Assembly: GCA_002085285.1 (NCBI GenBank) | Contig: NATK01000112.1 | Location: 1 to 5,709, forward strand | Reading direction: 5' to 3' | Source: Candidatus Latescibacteria bacterium 4484_7 | GTDB lineage: Bacteria > Krumholzibacteriota > Krumholzibacteriia > Krumholzibacteriales > Krumholzibacteriaceae | DNA: 5,709 nucleotides | Shown: in pieces, positions 5,552-5,709 of the stretch | Layout: every line of letters starts with the position of its first letter | Position numbering within the stretch: position 1 is the first letter of the stretch | The notes under the pieces: model-generated | Told to the model about the DNA's origin: nothing | What the model saw: only the letters and a program-made list of their open reading frames with translations | The model's database searches: none | Program-made: the position numbers and the translations under genes

Positions 5552-5709
5552 ATGAGTTACATACAGAATACAGAACAGGACCTCGGGGTGATGCTCGAGA
5601 GGATCGGAGCGGCGTCGTTCGATGAGTTGCTCGAACCAATTGCCGAAGATTTGAGGGTCAAGGGCCTTTTGAATCTCGGCGAGTCGATGAGCGAACCTGA
5701 GGTGATAGC
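5552..5709 (+). CDS. gcvPA: GcvPA, glycine dehydrogenase (decarboxylating) subunit 1, 3'-truncated by window edge
   Basis: Only the first 52 codons are present; the frame stays open to the window end. The start MSYIQNTEQDLGVMLERIGAASFDELL matches the N-terminal pattern of the split P-protein subunit GcvPA (M-x-Y-I-x-N-T-x-x-D, then MLExIGxxSxDEL), and NLGESMSEPEV corresponds to its conserved LSE-like segment. In the split form GcvPA pairs with GcvPB, which carries the pyridoxal-phosphate lysine. Together they decarboxylate glycine and transfer the aminomethyl group to GcvH. The start is fixed by zero spacing to the gcvH stop (TAGATG) and the GA-rich ribosome binding site. A fused single-chain GcvP cannot be formally excluded from this fragment, but its N-terminus looks different (typically an F-x-x-RHIG motif). 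Confidence 0.9.
   Translation, partial: MSYIQNTEQDLGVMLERIGAASFDELLEPIAEDLRVKGLLNLGESMSEPEVI

Overview
This window is part of a bacterial chromosome with tightly packed genes, all on the + strand. No mobile element, CRISPR array or RNA gene is visible. From left to right it holds the 3' part of a tetratricopeptide-repeat (TPR) protein gene, a complete uvrA, and the start of a glycine cleavage operon: gcvT, gcvH and the first 52 codons of gcvPA. The assignments of uvrA, gcvT, gcvH and gcvPA rest on motifs read directly in the translations. The TPR gene can be assigned to a fold class only.

Layout. The TPR reading frame is open to the left edge, so its true start is probably outside the window. 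It ends 6 bases before uvrA, so the two are probably one transcription unit. A 139-base region between the end of uvrA and the preferred start of gcvT is the only sizeable non-coding stretch. It is A/T-rich and holds alternating AGAAA/TTTCT and GGAAA/TTTCC half-sites, a possible hairpin and weak promoter-like hexamers. It is the likely boundary between the repair unit and the gcv operon. gcvT, gcvH and gcvPA then follow with 27- and 0-base gaps.

How the genes work together. UvrA is the damage-recognition ATPase of nucleotide excision repair and acts with UvrB and UvrC, which are not in this window. GcvT (aminomethyltransferase), GcvH (lipoyl carrier) and GcvPA (N-terminal half of the pyridoxal-phosphate glycine decarboxylase) are three parts of the glycine cleavage system. 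This system converts glycine and tetrahydrofolate to CO2, ammonia, NADH and 5,10-methylene-tetrahydrofolate. A short first P-protein subunit after gcvH implies the split GcvPA/GcvPB form, with gcvPB expected just beyond the right edge.

Organism. The split P protein excludes the single-chain form typical of Gammaproteobacteria such as E. coli. Base composition is moderate and slightly GC-rich by eye. Arginine is encoded mostly by AGG/AGA and ATA is common for isoleucine. The tetramer TCGA is strikingly frequent. This fits a deep-branching bacterium (deltaproteobacterial, thermophile-related or candidate-phylum type) better than a well-studied enteric or Bacillus relative, but I cannot name a taxon.

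Novelty. I do not see an undescribed multi-gene system. The points most worth a second look are the half-site array upstream of gcvT, the duplicated poly-glutamate tail of GcvH that also supplies the gcvPA ribosome binding site, the Ser-to-Ala change in the first ABC signature of UvrA, and the TPR-uvrA pairing.
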